64,000 nucleotides of DNA from Leuctra nigra. Lineage: Eukaryota > Arthropoda > Insecta > Plecoptera > Leuctridae. A model generated the notes under the pieces. That model was not told the DNA's origin. It ran no database searches and saw only the letters and a list, made by a program, of their open reading frames with translations. Both the position numbers and the translations under genes were made by a program. Within the stretch, counting starts at the first letter, position 1, and the number at the start of each line of letters is the position of its first letter. Shown here piece after piece: positions 43,801 through 58,364 of this stretch. The stretch lies in the NCBI GenBank assembly GCA_934045905.1, contig OW203768.1, positions 20,412,770 to 20,476,769 of the forward strand, in the 5' to 3' direction.

Positions 43801-46800
43801 ACAATACAAACAATATTCGAACAATTTTAAAAACTATTTGTCATAATTTTACACGTAGGTGCACGCGTGTCACATTTGTATTTTTAAAATGCATTTAAAA
43901 ACAAGTTGGTGCTGGATTTTATGCAATTTCACATAAAATTAATAACTCATTTATATTAAATCATCAAATTAGGAAGAAAATAATTTTTGAGACCAGACAT
44001 ACGAAAATCTTCGAACAATACAAACAATATTCGAACAATTTTAAAAACTATTTGTCATAATTTTACACGTAGGTGCACGCGTGTCACATTTGTATTTTTA
44101 AAATGCATTTAAAAACAAGTTGGTGCTGGATTTTATGCAATTTCACATAAAATTAATAACTCATTTATATTAAATCATCAAATTAGGAAGAAAATAATTT
44201 TTGAGACCAGACATACGAATATCTTTGAACAATACAAACAATATTCGAACAATTTTAAAAACTATTTGTCATAATTTTACACGTAGGTGCACGCGTGTCA
44301 CATTTGTATTTTTAAAATGCATTTAAAAACAAGTTGGTGCTGGATTTTATGCAATTTCACATAAAATTAATAACTCATTTATATTAAATCATCAAATTAG
44401 GAAGAAAATAATTTTTGAGACCAGACATACGAAAATCTTCGAACAATACAAACAATATTCGAACAATTTTAAAAACTATTTGTCATAATTTTACACGTAG
44501 GTGCACGCGTGTCACATTTGTATTTTTAAAATGCATTTAAAAACAAGTTGGTGCTGGATTTTATGCAATTTCACATAAAATTAATAACTCATTTATATTA
44601 AATCATCAAATTAGGAAGAAAATAATTTTTGAGACCAGACATACGAAAATCTTCGAACAATACAAACAATATTCGAACAATTTTAAAAACTATTTGTCAT
44701 AATTTTACACGTAGGTGCACGCGTGTCACATTTGTATTTTTAAAATGCATTTAAAAACAAGTTGGTGCTGGATTTTATGCAATTTCACATAAAATTAATA
44801 ACTCATTTATATTAAATCATCAAATTAGGAAGAAAATAATTTTTGAGACCAGACATACGAAAATCTTCGAACAATACAAACAATATTCGAACAATTTTAA
44901 AAACTATTTGTCATAATTTTACACGTAGGTGCACGCGTGTCACATTTGTATTTTTAAAATGCATTTAAAAACAAGTTGGTGCTGGATTTTATGCAATTTC
45001 ACATAAAATTAATAACTCATTTATATTAAATCATCAAATTAGGAAGAAAATAATTTTTGAGACCAGACATACGAAAATCTTCGAACAATACAAACAATAT
45101 TCGAACAATTTTAAAAACTATTTGTCATAATTTTACACGTAGGTGCACGCGTGTCACATTTGTATTTTTAAAATGCATTTAAAAACAAGTTGGTGCTGGA
45201 TTTTATGCAATTTCACATAAAATTAATAACTCATTTATATTAAATCATCAAATTAGGAAGAAAATAATTTTTGAGACCAGACATACGAATATCTTTGAAC
45301 AATACAAACAATATTCGAACAATTTTAAAAACTATTTGTCATAATTTTACACGTAGGTGCACGCGTGTCACATTTGTATTTTTAAAATGCATTTAAAAAC
45401 AAGTTGGTGCTGGATTTTATGCAATTTCACATAAAATTAATAACTCATTTATATTAAATCATCAAATTAGGAAGAAAATAATTTTTGAGACCAGACATAC
45501 GAAAATCTTCGAACAATACAAACAATATTCGAACAATTTTAAAAACTATTTGTCATAATTTTACACGTAGGTGCACGCGTGTCACATTTGTATTTTTAAA
45601 ATGCATTTAAAAACAAGTTGGTGCTGGATTTTATGCAATTTCACATAAAATTAATAACTCATTTATATTAAATCATCAAATTAGGAAGAAAATAATTTTT
45701 GAGACCAGACATACGAATATCTTTGAACAATACAAACAATATTCGAACAATTTTAAAAACTATTTGTCATAATTTTACACGTAGGTGCACGCGTGTCACA
45801 TTTGTATTTTTAAAATGCATTTAAAAACAAGTTGGTGCTGGATTTTATGCAATTTCACATAAAATTAATAACTCATTTATATTAAATCATCAAATTAGGA
45901 AGAAAATAATTTTTGAGACCAGACATACGAAAATCTTCGAACAATACAAACAATATTCGAACAATTTTAAAAACTATTTGTCATAATTTTACACGTAGGT
46001 GCACGCGTGTCACATTTGTATTTTTAAAATGCATTTAAAAACAAGTTGGTGCTGGATTTTATGCAATTTCACATAAAATTAATAACTCATTTATATTAAA
46101 TCATCAAATTAGGAAGAAAATAATTTTTGAGACCAGACATACGAAAATCTTCGAACAATACAAACAATATTCGAACAATTTTAAAAACTATTTGTCATAA
46201 TTTTACACGTAGGTGCACGCGTGTCACATTTGTATTTTTAAAATGCATTTAAAAACAAGTTGGTGCTGGATTTTATGCAATTTCACATAAAATTAATAAC
46301 TCATTTATATTAAATCATCAAATTAGGAAGAAAATAATTTTTGAGACCAGACATACGAAAATCTTCGAACAATACAAACAATATTCGAACAATTTTAAAA
46401 ACTATTTGTCATAATTTTACACGTAGGTGCACGCGTGTCACATTTGTATTTTTAAAATGCATTTAAAAACAAGTTGGTGCTGGATTTTATGCAATTTCAC
46501 ATAAAATTAATAACTCATTTATATTAAATCATCAAATTAGGAAGAAAATAATTTTTGAGACCAGACATACGAAAATCTTCGAACAATACAAACAATATTC
46601 GAACAATTTTAAAAACTATTTGTCATAATTTTACACGTAGGTGCACGCGTGTCACATTTGTATTTTTAAAATGCATTTAAAAACAAGTTGGTGCTGGATT
46701 TTATGCAATTTCACATAAAATTAATAACTCATTTATATTAAATCATCAAATTAGGAAGAAAATAATTTTTGAGACCAGACATACGAAAATCTTCGAACAA

Positions 46801-49800
46801 TACAAACAATATTCGAACAATTTTAAAAACTATTTGTCATAATTTTACACGTAGGTGCACGCGTGTCACATTTGTATTTTTAAAATGCATTTAAAAACAA
46901 GTTGGTGCTGGATTTTATGCAATTTCACATAAAATTAATAACTCATTTATATTAAATCATCAAATTAGGAAGAAAATAATTTTTGAGACCAGACATACGA
47001 ATATCTTTGAACAATACAAACAATATTCGAACAATTTTAAAAACTATTTGTCATAATTTTACACGTAGGTGCACGCGTGTCACATTTGTATTTTTAAAAT
47101 GCATTTAAAAACAAGTTGGTGCTGGATTTTATGCAATTTCACATAAAATTAATAACTCATTTATATTAAATCATCAAATTAGGAAGAAAATAATTTTTGA
47201 GACCAGACATACGAAAATCTTCGAACAATACAAACAATATTCGAACAATTTTAAAAACTATTTGTCATAATTTTACACGTAGGTGCACGCGTGTCACATT
47301 TGTATTTTTAAAATGCATTTAAAAACAAGTTGGTGCTGGATTTTATGCAATTTCACATAAAATTAATAACTCATTTATATTAAATCATCAAATTAGGAAG
47401 AAAATAATTTTTGAGACCAGACATACGAAAATCTTCGAACAATACAAACAATATTCGAACAATTTTAAAAACTATTTGTCATAATTTTACACGTAGGTGC
47501 ACGCGTGTCACATTTGTATTTTTAAAATGCATTTAAAAACAAGTTGGTGCTGGATTTTATGCAATTTCACATAAAATTAATAACTCATTTATATTAAATC
47601 ATCAAATTAGGAAGAAAATAATTTTTGAGACCAGACATACGAATATCTTTGAACAATACAAACAATATTCGAACAATTTTAAAAACTATTTGTCATAATT
47701 TTACACGTAGGTGCACGCGTGTCACATTTGTATTTTTAAAATGCATTTAAAAACAAGTTGGTGCTGGATTTTATGCAATTTCACATAAAATTAATAACTC
47801 ATTTATATTAAATCATCAAATTAGGAAGAAAATAATTTTTGAGACCAGACATACGAAAATCTTCGAACAATACAAACAATATTCGAACAATTTTAAAAAC
47901 TATTTGTCATAATTTTACACGTAGGTGCACGCGTGTCACATTTGTATTTTTAAAATGCATTTAAAAACAAGTTGGTGCTGGATTTTATGCAATTTCACAT
48001 AAAATTAATAACTCATTTATATTAAATCATCAAATTAGGAAGAAAATAATTTTTGAGACCAGACATACGAAAATCTTCGAACAATACAAACAATATTCGA
48101 ACAATTTTAAAAACTATTTGTCATAATTTTACACGTAGGTGCACGCGTGTCACATTTGTATTTTTAAAATGCATTTAAAAACAAGTTGGTGCTGGATTTT
48201 ATGCAATTTCACATAAAATTAATAACTCATTTATATTAAATCATCAAATTAGGAAGAAAATAATTTTTGAGACCAGACATACGAAAATCTTCGAACAATA
48301 CAAACAATATTCGAACAATTTTAAAAACTATTTGTCATAATTTTACACGTAGGTGCACGCGTGTCACATTTGTATTTTTAAAATGCATTTAAAAACAAGT
48401 TGGTGCTGGATTTTATGCAATTTCACATAAAATTAATAACTCATTTATATTAAATCATCAAATTAGGAAGAAAATAATTTTTGAGACCAGACATACGAAA
48501 ATCTTCGAACAATACAAACAATATTCGAACAATTTTAAAAACTATTTGTCATAATTTTACACGTAGGTGCACGCGTGTCACATTTGTATTTTTAAAATGC
48601 ATTTAAAAACAAGTTGGTGCTGGATTTTATGCAATTTCACATAAAATTAATAACTCATTTATATTAAATCATCAAATTAGGAAGAAAATAATTTTTGAGA
48701 CCAGACATACGAAAATCTTCGAACAATACAAACAATATTCGAACAATTTTAAAAACTATTTGTCATAATTTTACACGTAGGTGCACGCGTGTCACATTTG
48801 TATTTTTAAAATGCATTTAAAAACAAGTTGGTGCTGGATTTTATGCAATTTCACATAAAATTAATAACTCATTTATATTAAATCATCAAATTAGGAAGAA
48901 AATAATTTTTGAGACCAGACATACGAAAATCTTCGAACAATACAAACAATATTCGAACAATTTTAAAAACTATTTGTCATAATTTTACACGTAGGTGCAC
49001 GCGTGTCACATTTGTATTTTTAAAATGCATTTAAAAACAAGTTGGTGCTGGATTTTATGCAATTTCACATAAAATTAATAACTCATTTATATTAAATCAT
49101 CAAATTAGGAAGAAAATAATTTTTGAGACCAGACATACGAAAATCTTCGAACAATACAAACAATATTCGAACAATTTTAAAAACTATTTGTCATAATTTT
49201 ACACGTAGGTGCACGCGTGTCACATTTGTATTTTTAAAATGCATTTAAAAACAAGTTGGTGCTGGATTTTATGCAATTTCACATAAAATTAATAACTCAT
49301 TTATATTAAATCATCAAATTAGGAAGAAAATAATTTTTGAGACCAGACATACGAATATCTTTGAACAATACAAACAATATTCGAACAATTTTAAAAACTA
49401 TTTGTCATAATTTTACACGTAGGTGCACGCGTGTCACATTTGTATTTTTAAAATGCATTTAAAAACAAGTTGGTGCTGGATTTTATGCAATTTCACATAA
49501 AATTAATAACTCATTTATATTAAATCATCAAATTAGGAAGAAAATAATTTTTGAGACCAGACATACGAAAATCTTCGAACAATACAAACAATATTCGAAC
49601 AATTTTAAAAACTATTTGTCATAATTTTACACGTAGGTGCACGCGTGTCACATTTGTATTTTTAAAATGCATTTAAAAACAAGTTGGTGCTGGATTTTAT
49701 GCAATTTCACATAAAATTAATAACTCATTTATATTAAATCATCAAATTAGGAAGAAAATAATTTTTGAGACCAGACATACGAAAATCTTCGAACAATACA

Positions 49801-52800
49801 AACAATATTCGAACAATTTTAAAAACTATTTGTCATAATTTTACACGTAGGTGCACGCGTGTCACATTTGTATTTTTAAAATGCATTTAAAAACAAGTTG
49901 GTGCTGGATTTTATGCAATTTCACATAAAATTAATAACTCATTTATATTAAATCATCAAATTAGGAAGAAAATAATTTTTGAGACCAGACATACGAATAT
50001 CTTTGAACAATACAAACAATATTCGAACAATTTTAAAAACTATTTGTCATAATTTTACACGTAGGTGCACGCGTGTCACATTTGTATTTTTAAAATGCAT
50101 TTAAAAACAAGTTGGTGCTGGATTTTATGCAATTTCACATAAAATTAATAACTCATTTATATTAAATCATCAAATTAGGAAGAAAATAATTTTTGAGACC
50201 AGACATACGAAAATCTTCGAACAATACAAACAATATTCGAACAATTTTAAAAACTATTTGTCATAATTTTACACGTAGGTGCACGCGTGTCACATTTGTA
50301 TTTTTAAAATGCATTTAAAAACAAGTTGGTGCTGGATTTTATGCAATTTCACATAAAATTAATAACTCATTTATATTAAATCATCAAATTAGGAAGAAAA
50401 TAATTTTTGAGACCAGACATACGAATATCTTTGAACAATACAAACAATATTCGAACAATTTTAAAAACTATTTGTCATAATTTTACACGTAGGTGCACGC
50501 GTGTCACATTTGTATTTTTAAAATGCATTTAAAAACAAGTTGGTGCTGGATTTTATGCAATTTCACATAAAATTAATAACTCATTTATATTAAATCATCA
50601 AATTAGGAAGAAAATAATTTTTGAGACCAGACATACGAAAATCTTCGAACAATACAAACAATATTCGAACAATTTTAAAAACTATTTGTCATAATTTTAC
50701 ACGTAGGTGCACGCGTGTCACATTTGTATTTTTAAAATGCATTTAAAAACAAGTTGGTGCTGGATTTTATGCAATTTCACATAAAATTAATAACTCATTT
50801 ATATTAAATCATCAAATTAGGAAGAAAATAATTTTTGAGACCAGACATACGAAAATCTTCGAACAATACAAACAATATTCGAACAATTTTAAAAACTATT
50901 TGTCATAATTTTACACGTAGGTGCACGCGTGTCACATTTGTATTTTTAAAATGCATTTAAAAACAAGTTGGTGCTGGATTTTATGCAATTTCACATAAAA
51001 TTAATAACTCATTTATATTAAATCATCAAATTAGGAAGAAAATAATTTTTGAGACCAGACATACGAAAATCTTCGAACAATACAAACAATATTCGAACAA
51101 TTTTAAAAACTATTTGTCATAATTTTACACGTAGGTGCACGCGTGTCACATTTGTATTTTTAAAATGCATTTAAAAACAAGTTGGTGCTGGATTTTATGC
51201 AATTTCACATAAAATTAATAACTCATTTATATTAAATCATCAAATTAGGAAGAAAATAATTTTTGAGACCAGACATACGAAAATCTTCGAACAATACAAA
51301 CAATATTCGAACAATTTTAAAAACTATTTGTCATAATTTTACACGTAGGTGCACGCGTGTCACATTTGTATTTTTAAAATGCATTTAAAAACAAGTTGGT
51401 GCTGGATTTTATGCAATTTCACATAAAATTAATAACTCATTTATATTAAATCATCAAATTAGGAAGAAAATAATTTTTGAGACCAGACATACGAAAATCT
51501 TCGAACAATACAAACAATATTCGAACAATTTTAAAAACTATTTGTCATAATTTTACACGTAGGTGCACGCGTGTCACATTTGTATTTTTAAAATGCATTT
51601 AAAAACAAGTTGGTGCTGGATTTTATGCAATTTCACATAAAATTAATAACTCATTTATATTAAATCATCAAATTAGGAAGAAAATAATTTTTGAGACCAG
51701 ACATACGAAAATCTTCGAACAATACAAACAATATTCGAACAATTTTAAAAACTATTTGTCATAATTTTACACGTAGGTGCACGCGTGTCACATTTGTATT
51801 TTTAAAATGCATTTAAAAACAAGTTGGTGCTGGATTTTATGCAATTTCACATAAAATTAATAACTCATTTATATTAAATCATCAAATTAGGAAGAAAATA
51901 ATTTTTGAGACCAGACATACGAAAATCTTCGAACAATACAAACAATATTCGAACAATTTTAAAAACTATTTGTCATAATTTTACACGTAGGTGCACGCGT
52001 GTCACATTTGTATTTTTAAAATGCATTTAAAAACAAGTTGGTGCTGGATTTTATGCAATTTCACATAAAATTAATAACTCATTTATATTAAATCATCAAA
52101 TTAGGAAGAAAATAATTTTTGAGACCAGACATACGAAAATCTTCGAACAATACAAACAATATTCGAACAATTTTAAAAACTATTTGTCATAATTTTACAC
52201 GTAGGTGCACGCGTGTCACATTTGTATTTTTAAAATGCATTTAAAAACAAGTTGGTGCTGGATTTTATGCAATTTCACATAAAATTAATAACTCATTTAT
52301 ATTAAATCATCAAATTAGGAAGAAAATAATTTTTGAGACCAGACATACGAAAATCTTCGAACAATACAAACAATATTCGAACAATTTTAAAAACTATTTG
52401 TCATAATTTTACACGTAGGTGCACGCGTGTCACATTTGTATTTTTAAAATGCATTTAAAAACAAGTTGGTGCTGGATTTTATGCAATTTCACATAAAATT
52501 AATAACTCATTTATATTAAATCATCAAATTAGGAAGAAAATAATTTTTGAGACCAGACATACGAAAATCTTCGAACAATACAAACAATATTCGAACAATT
52601 TTAAAAACTATTTGTCATAATTTTACACGTAGGTGCACGCGTGTCACATTTGTATTTTTAAAATGCATTTAAAAACAAGTTGGTGCTGGATTTTATGCAA
52701 TTTCACATAAAATTAATAACTCATTTATATTAAATCATCAAATTAGGAAGAAAATAATTTTTGAGACCAGACATACGAAAATCTTCGAACAATACAAACA

Positions 52801-54296
52801 ATATTCGAACAATTTTAAAAACTATTTGTCATAATTTTACACGTAGGTGCACGCGTGTCACATTTGTATTTTTAAAATGCATTTAAAAACAAGTTGGTGC
52901 TGGATTTTATGCAATTTCACATAAAATTAATAACTCATTTATATTAAATCATCAAATTAGGAAGAAAATAATTTTTGAGACCAGACATACGAAAATCTTC
53001 GAACAATACAAACAATATTCGAACAATTTTAAAAACTATTTGTCATAATTTTACACGTAGGTGCACGCGTGTCACATTTGTATTTTTAAAATGCATTTAA
53101 AAACAAGTTGGTGCTGGATTTTATGCAATTTCACATAAAATTAATAACTCATTTATATTAAATCATCAAATTAGGAAGAAAATAATTTTTGAGACCAGAC
53201 ATACGAAAATCTTCGAACAATACAAACAATATTCGAACAATTTTAAAAACTATTTGTCATAATTTTACACGTAGGTGCACGCGTGTCACATTTGTATTTT
53301 TAAAATGCATTTAAAAACAAGTTGGTGCTGGATTTTATGCAATTTCACATAAAATTAATAACTCATTTATATTAAATCATCAAATTAGGAAGAAAATAAT
53401 TTTTGAGACCAGACATACGAAAATCTTCGAACAATACAAACAATATTCGAACAATTTTAAAAACTATTTGTCATAATTTTACACGTAGGTGCACGCGTGT
53501 CACATTTGTATTTTTAAAATGCATTTAAAAACAAGTTGGTGCTGGATTTTATGCAATTTCACATAAAATTAATAACTCATTTATATTAAATCATCAAATT
53601 AGGAAGAAAATAATTTTTGAGACCAGACATACGAATATCTTCGAACAATACAAACAATATTCGAACAATTTTAAAAACTATTTGTCATAATTTTACACGT
53701 AGGTGCACGCGTGTCACATTTGTATTTTTAAAATGCATTTAAAAACAAGTTGGTGCTGGATTTTATGCAATTTCACATAAAATTAATAACTCATTTATAT
53801 TAAATCATCAAATTAGGAAGAAAATAATTTTTGAGACCAGACATACGAAAATCTTCGAACAATACAAACAATATTCGAACAATTTTAAAAACTATTTGTC
53901 ATAATTTTACACGTAGGTGCACGCGTGTCACATTTGTATTTTTAAAATGCATTTAAAAACAAGTTGGTGCTGGATTTTATGCAATTTCACATAAAATTAA
54001 TAACTCATTTATATTAAATCATCAAATTAGGAAGAAAATAATTTTTGAGACCAGACATACGAAAATCTTCGAACAATACAAACAATATTCGAACAATTTT
54101 AAAAACTATTTGTCATAATTTTACACGTAGGTGCACGCGTGTCACATTTGTATTTTTAAAATGCATTTAAAAACAAGTTGGTGCTGGATTTTATGCAATT
54201 TCACATAAAATTAATAACTCATTTATATTAAATCATCAAATTAGGAAGAAAATAATTTTTGAGACCAGACATACGAATATCTTCGAACAATACAAA
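34832..54296. repeat. 19.5-kb satellite, 91 units of 214 bp
   Basis: The marker GTGCACGCGTGTC starts at 34871 and recurs every 214 bp to 54131, giving 91 copies. The total span is exactly 90 x 214 between first and last marker, so net length change is zero. Units are almost identical. The most visible variable site is GAAAATCTTCG, replaced in about 17 units by GAATATCTTTG or GAATATCTTCG, scattered without a clear higher-order period (for example unit indices 4, 10, 19, 22, 25, 32, 39, 43, 48, 50). Each unit holds the overlapping palindromes GTGCAC and CACGCGTG, a near-palindrome around AAATGCATTT, and the repeated word TTCGAACAAT. No ORF. The first and last units fade into unique AT-rich DNA. 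Confidence 0.97.
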
Positions 54297-54779
54297 AATG
54301 AGACCAATTACAAATTTACTATCCTTTTTCTGATATCGAAGAAAATTAATGTTTGTAAAATTTACGATTTAGAGGAAACGGGATTTTTTTTAGAATTTTA
54401 AGTATTTTACCCTTGAGATGTAGAATGGTTATTTATTCGATATTTATGTAGCATTGCAATATCAGTGAAAAAAAAATTAAAGAGAGAATAATAATATATA
54501 TTCTGGCACCAAAATTGAAAATTTAAAAAAAAATGATTTAATTTGTAACATTTATTTTCCTCACGAGAAAGCTCTGAGCAAATCGTCTATGTTAACTCCT
54601 ATGGCGCATATTTCTGTCTAACGTGAAGAGTGTCACGACAGATACCAATGACCCATATATTCTTTTTTTATCTTGTTGATGTTAATATTCATTGAATAAG
54701 CGAGAATTGTGTTCATAATAATAATAATTACGATTTTAAGATTTTCTGAATTTGTGTATGTATAATTTTAAATATAATA

Positions 54780-55150
54780 AGGAATAAATAAGGTGTCATT
54801 GTGTATAGTTAGGAATAAATAAGAAAAAATTGAATATTGTATTTCAAACAAAGATAATAATGGAATATAGTAAAGAATAAATAAAGATAATGGAATATAG
54901 TTTGGAAGAAATAATGATTTAGAAATATAGTAAGGAATAAATAAGGAATAATGGAATATTGTTAGGAATAAATAAGAAAATATGGAATATAGTAATTAAT
55001 AAAAAAAAAATGGAATATTGGAATATAGTGAAGTATAAAACCAAAGTAATAAAGAAAAGAAAATATACTTAGGAATAAAAAGAAATTAGAATATAGCAAA
55101 AGATAAGGAAAATGGAAAATACTAAATAGTAAGGATAAAGAAGGAATAAT
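54780..55150. repeat. Degenerate AT-rich minisatellite (GGAATAAATAAGGAATAATG)
   Basis: Words such as AGGAATAAATAAG and TGGAATATAGTA recur irregularly. Related TTATTCC-rich sequence lies at 62340-62450 beyond the other Osiris gene, in inverse orientation, so it is part of the inverted duplication. The minus-strand ORF across it is low-complexity. Confidence 0.7.
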
Positions 55151-55456
55151 AAAATATGACAGACTCATCAATAGCAAAGAGCTACTTTCACTCAATTCAA
55201 AGATTCGGACTTCCTGACGCGCAATTATTTGCACACTTCATCCAAGCGTAATTAGTATTTCTATGTTAATGGCCGCCCAATTGGTTGGCCCCACCCCAAT
55301 AGTCCACGCTATCACGGAGCCATGTGTGAATAACGATCATAATAACCCCCTCCCCCCCCCCCCCCCCCTAAAGTTACGCTGCTTAATCACCCACTTGATA
55401 CATGCATTAAGTTCACGCACCAAATCATCACGAATGTAACCCAACGAATGATTCTT

Positions 55457-55490
55457 TATAAGCGCCACACCGCTTCCACCAGACATCAGT
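55457..55490 (+). promoter_or_regulatory. Core promoter of Osiris gene A (TATA + initiator)
   Basis: TATAAG starts at 55457 and an arthropod-type initiator TCAGT lies at 55486-55490; the A at 55488 is 31 bp downstream of the TATA start, the expected spacing. Start codon 43 bp further on. Confidence 0.75.
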
Positions 55491-55530
55491 TCGCTTCTAT
55501 CCTCTCAAGGACAAACAAGGATCACTAGCA

Positions 55531-56385
55531 ATGACTTCCGGAGTAGCCGTATGGGTGTTGGTTGTGTGTGTAGTCGCCGTCAGCGGCTTGGAAGACGACG
55601 TCGCTGGACGAGCTCTGGACCAGGCTGGACGATGGTGGTTGCCGGTGTCGCAACTCCGTGGACTGAGAAGCCTCTACGACGAGTGCATCAGCAAGGAGGA
55701 CGACTTCGGTGTGGCTTGTCTCAAGGGGAAGGCGCTGATCCTCCTCGACAAGGCCATGGACAAGGACATCACGCTGGGTGGAAGCGTCACTCTCGCCCGC
55801 AGTAGCGAGACTGGTGAGAAGATGATCCAGAGTGAGGAGCAGCTGAACGCCAACCTGCCCAGAGAGTTGGGACAGCGGGAAGCGCGTCTGGATGAGATGC
55901 TGTTCGATCATATCGCCACCTTCATCCAGACTCACACCGTCAAGCTGGATCTGTCAGGACGCGCCTTCCAGGAAAACTTCAATGAAGGCAGGCAGAAAAC
56001 GAAAGGCGGCAAGAAGGGGGCGCCTTTAATGCTGTTGACCATGATCGCTACCGCTAAGGGGATCCTCGCCTACGCGCTCCAGTTCGTCGGTTTGATAGCC
56101 GTCAAGGCTCTTGTCGCCGCGAAGATCGCCCTCACCCTCGCGCTAGTGTTCGGACTCAAGCATCACGGTCACCACGAGTCACGGTCCACGCACGAGGTCG
56201 CTAAGGTCACGTACTCGCACGATCCGCACCACCGATCCTCGTACGAGCCCGAGCCTCAACGCCGCACCTCGTACGAGCACCCGCACCGCTACTCCTCGTA
56301 CGGGCGCAGTCTCGCCGCCAACGACAAGGGAACCGAGACGGCCCAGAAGCTGGCCTACAACATGCAGATGCCGCGACCACAATAG
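55531..56385 (+). CDS. Osiris family protein, copy A (284 aa)
   Basis: Osiris proteins (DUF1676) are insect-specific secretory-pathway proteins expressed in cuticle-forming cells and needed for cuticle nanostructure such as pores. Seen here: signal peptide (residues 1-19), a two-cysteine segment (C52, C63), a charged middle, a long hydrophobic stretch (about 163-209), a His/Tyr/Arg-rich tail with TSYEHPH and SYGRSL, and the family motif AQKLAY at 271-276. A single exon with a complete frame, a good TATA/initiator promoter and a GCA-ATG start shared with copy B. The family usually sits in a cluster of some twenty genes; only this pair is in view, so the family number cannot be given. Copy B is inverted at 61201-62016 and nearly identical except in the tail. 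Confidence 0.92.
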   Translation: MTSGVAVWVLVVCVVAVSGLEDDVAGRALDQAGRWWLPVSQLRGLRSLYDECISKEDDFGVACLKGKALILLDKAMDKDITLGGSVTLARSSETGEKMIQSEEQLNANLPRELGQREARLDEMLFDHIATFIQTHTVKLDLSGRAFQENFNEGRQKTKGGKKGAPLMLLTMIATAKGILAYALQFVGLIAVKALVAAKIALTLALVFGLKHHGHHESRSTHEVAKVTYSHDPHHRSSYEPEPQRRTSYEHPHRYSSYGRSLAANDKGTETAQKLAYNMQMPRPQ

Positions 56386-56458
56386 ACCGGATCAACTCGA
56401 GTAGAACAAGAAGGCATTAATCTATTTCTTTGTTCTTACCTGCTTATTCCCCTGACGT

Positions 56459-56486
56459 ACGTATTTATTTATTTATTTATTTAAAT
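56459..56486 (+). promoter_or_regulatory. AU-rich element in Osiris A 3' UTR
   Basis: Four overlapping ATTTA pentamers (GTATTTATTTATTTATTTA) 75 bp after the stop. The same block is kept in copy B, which fits an mRNA-turnover element. Confidence 0.5.
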
Positions 56487-56527
56487 TATTAACCCTTAAG
56501 TGGTCGCGTGGCGATTTCTAATGGGAG

Positions 56528-56870
56528 GCGAGAATTTTCTGGCAAATACTTCAAAATGTGAGAAAAATTGAAGGTGGCAAAAACTTTTATAGCTTACTTA
56601 ATTAAACAATTAGAGCTCTGATATACCTTGAAGTGTATAGGATACATATTGTGTCCTGACAGCTATTTCGTCTGTAAAATGAAAATTAAATAATGGACGT
56701 TTATTTACTCAATTTCAATTCAGTTTGAAGGGCATAGTGAAAGACATTTGAAAAGTGAAAATTTAATCTAGTCTTATCAACAAATTATTTCACTCTAAAT
56801 ATGTTAAAACTAAAATTTTAAACAATAATTTTTCCTCCCATTTAGGAAGTCTTTGTCAGAAAGATATTCA
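56528..56870. mobile_element. MITE with 35-bp inverted repeats, copy 1
   Basis: The left end GCGAGAATTTTCTGGCAAAT and right end GGAAGTCTTTGTCAGAAAGA...TTC are inverted copies. The body is shared with 58365-59153 (blocks such as AGCTCTGATATA, TGTCCTGACAG, CATTTGAAAA and TTATCAAC). Confidence 0.75.
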
Positions 56871-56999
56871 CTAACGGAAGTGGACGTATAGAGTTTTACC
56901 CGACTCTAATTACATATTATGAAATACATATTGAGTGCTCACTTATTTATTTTTGCATTAAGTGTTAAATAATCTGTTGTGTTCTCCCATGACTGAAAT

Positions 57000-58364
57000 G
57001 TTGTTAAAATGTTTGGCAATATCCTGAAATATAGAAGAAGAAGAAGACATGTATATACTCTGTGCTTCTCATAACTGATTTTATTAATGAAATAGTAATT
57101 TAAGAAGATTTACCTACTTTTAACAAAAAATTATCTAGATTTTCTCAAATTATGTTCGCACATATTTGACCACGATTAATTGTAATGTTGTTAAATAATT
57201 AACCTAGTTCTATAAACTCGATTATCTTTTATTGGCTATAACTTCGAATTGCATGCGTCCACTGCACATGACCAACTTTTATAGTGTGATTGTGAAACAC
57301 GTTTTGGTGTTCGTAAAATGTATTGTTCAGTATTCATGAACACTCTGTGATATATTATAAACATACATGTATTTCTTTTCATTTTAATACAAACGTTTAT
57401 TTTTCGTGTTCCTTAATTATTATTATAAGACATTTTAAATTAATACCTATGTTACAAAATTGATTGCATTGCAATATTAAAAATAAAATGAGTGGACATG
57501 AACGTAAATATTCTGAAATCTCTCATGTATCAAATGATTCCGAATTCACTCAACTCCAAGATCTCTCATCCTGATCTTCTATTTCTTATCCTTTGCTGTT
57601 ATCTTCAACTCTCATACCGCATCCTATATCTATCTTCTTCATCACATTCATGAGCAGGCATCGACGTCAGGCCAAGTAAATAGGAAGAAACGTAATTATA
57701 AACAATGAAGATTTTAAAGAACATAAGTTATTTGCACAAAGAAAAAGAAGACTGATTAGAACATGTTAGATTGCCTAATATCAAAAGTAAGAAGGCATGA
57801 TTTATAAATTAAATCTATGGCATGTATAATCAAGATGGTTTTACCATACATGAATACTAATTTTTTAAATATTTTATTACCTTGAGCTAAAAATGTTTAA
57901 TTCAAGACGAAAAGTTTAAGGAAATCCTATGAGGAGCAATATTTACTCTTATAAAAAGGCACATTACATTATAAATCACAAACCCGACACAATGCCAACC
58001 AAAACAAGCGCTTTTTATTTATCCTTCCAAAGAAACTGTGAGATAATTTATTTTTATCCAGTTATTTTAACTTAAATTGGGGTTAGAAAAGCACTGGTTT
58101 TAGCTTTTTTATAAGCAAATTATTTTACCGTAGAGGATAACAACTCACTGATGAATTGATTTTATTTTACTTTGTATTCAACCATCAAAATTATTTGCTT
58201 CTGGAATCTAAGAGGAGGTGGTTGAAAAAGTCAAATGAGTGGAATTATTTGTCTACTAGGAAAACAGTTCCCTTGAAACAATATAGCACAAGCAATAAAA
58301 TATTTCTTAGGTGTGGAATTGTTAGGGCTGTAGCGAAACATGCCGCGGGTGGCTGGGCCGGTAA
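57000..58364. other. Spacer between Osiris copies, no gene seen
   Basis: AT-rich, with no coding potential worth reporting and no clear repeat. Confidence 0.4.

Noticed and set aside
34832..54296. CRISPR-like regular spacing
   Set aside because: The whole 214-bp unit repeats, with no unique spacers, in a eukaryotic context; it is a satellite.
55525..55935. 136-aa ORF antisense to Osiris A, and its twin at 61612-62022
   Set aside because: Both mirror the Osiris coding frame and owe their length to codon composition; the sense frames have signal peptide and family motifs.
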